Positions 63,852-64,000 of a stretch of 64,000 nt of DNA are shown piece after piece. The notes beneath the pieces are model-generated. The model saw nothing but the letters and a program-made list of their open reading frames with translations. It did no database searches and had not been told where the DNA came from. The DNA is from Olleya aquimaris (lineage in GTDB: Bacteria > Bacteroidota > Bacteroidia > Flavobacteriales > Flavobacteriaceae). Each line of letters opens with the position of its first letter. Position 1 is the first letter of the stretch. The position numbers and the translations under genes were made by a program. Location: positions 83,916 to 147,915 of the forward strand of contig NZ_QLLO01000007.1 in the NCBI RefSeq assembly GCF_003259525.1. Reading direction: 5' to 3'.

Positions 63852-63884
63852 AAAAAGTCTGAACTTCTAGTTCGGACTTTTTTT
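63852..63884 (+). terminator. Terminator of ompP1
   Basis: AAAAAGTCTGAAC / GTTCGGACTTTTT stem (one G-T pair), T7 tail. Confidence 0.85.
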
Positions 63885-63907
63885 GTCCATGTAATCAGTT
63901 AAATTGT

Positions 63908-64000
63908 GTAAACAACATCCGCTCTGTGTATGTCAAAGAACAAAGTGCTATTGTTAAAAATGATGAAGTCACTGAGTTTAGAGTAAACTTAAAACTAACT
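63908..64000 (+). pseudogene. Dodecin fragment, 5' end missing, runs off window
   Basis: From 63908 the frame reads VNNIRSVYVKEQSAIVKNDE, then VTEFRVNLKLT to the edge, which is the C-terminal half of a dodecin (flavin-binding dodecamer subunit of about 65-70 aa). The N-terminal half that should precede (about 35 residues) is not there: upstream are only a few unrelated codons and then the ompP1 terminator. No start codon gives a whole protein. A 5' deletion remnant is the best reading; the 3' end lies outside. Confidence 0.65.

Overview
The window comes from a low-G+C (about one third G+C by eye) member of Bacteroidota, very probably a marine Flavobacteriaceae. The signs are: promoters of the TTG-N~20-TAnnTTTG type, few Shine-Dalgarno sequences, a type IX secretion C-terminal domain, a FadL/OmpP1 protein, paired type II and type III glutamine synthetases, a fused B12-dependent mutase (IcmF), and many small families (DUF4920, DUF1684, DUF4197, DUF1599, DUF4293) usual in that family. 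I cannot name the species.

Layout. 1-9.9 kb: housekeeping and small accessory genes (partial epimerase, MnmD, IlvE, NTP pyrophosphohydrolase, a DPP III lipoprotein, CrcB, an MFS exporter with a VOC protein). 9.9-21.4 kb: a lone helicase-like domain, IcmF with a repeat-derived insert, PurU, PyrF, PrfA, PurM. 21.4-33.5 kb: a curli (type VIII secretion) locus, entirely on the minus strand. 33.6-37 kb: divergent glutamine synthetases. 37-46.5 kb: a Ca/Na antiporter, a BlaI-M56 regulatory pair, a secreted endonuclease, tRNA-Arg, ClpS, a HEIGH metalloprotease and PrmA. 46.6-56.6 kb: TpiA, an ABC permease, a DoxX-like protein, DUF1599, FolP, CdaA, an ABC exporter, TruA and a phosphodiesterase. 56.6-64 kb: Rho, tRNA-Glu with RpsT, ProS, a Trp-rich lipoprotein, OmpP1/FadL, and a 5'-truncated dodecin at the edge.

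The most interesting region is the curli locus. A tight five-gene operon encodes a CsgB-like minor curlin, a CsgE fused to two CsgH-like domains, CsgF, a CsgG with an extra C-terminal beta-barrel domain and basic tail, and a beta-propeller lipoprotein. Upstream of it are four tandem, separately terminated giant curlin genes with 54, 33, 40 and 24 eleven-residue units, against five 22-residue repeats in E. coli CsgA. Three of the four have a TACGTA-N4-TACGTA double site 185-205 bp upstream of the start codon. All four share an almost identical leader and signal peptide. A plausible model is export of very long, acidic amyloid subunits through a modified CsgG pore, with chaperoning by the CsgH-CsgE fusion and nucleation by the minor curlin. 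No CsgD-type regulator is in the window.

Other points of note: three AACTA-N6-TAGTT dyads on an exact 20-bp period in front of blaI; REP-like repeat DNA translated in frame inside icmF; a decayed four-helix-bundle gene bounded by inverted TTGGAATTT repeats; an ABC permease whose real start is probably CTG; and a tRNA-Glu/rpsT unit with a near-consensus promoter. Several families of short dispersed repeats are scattered between genes.
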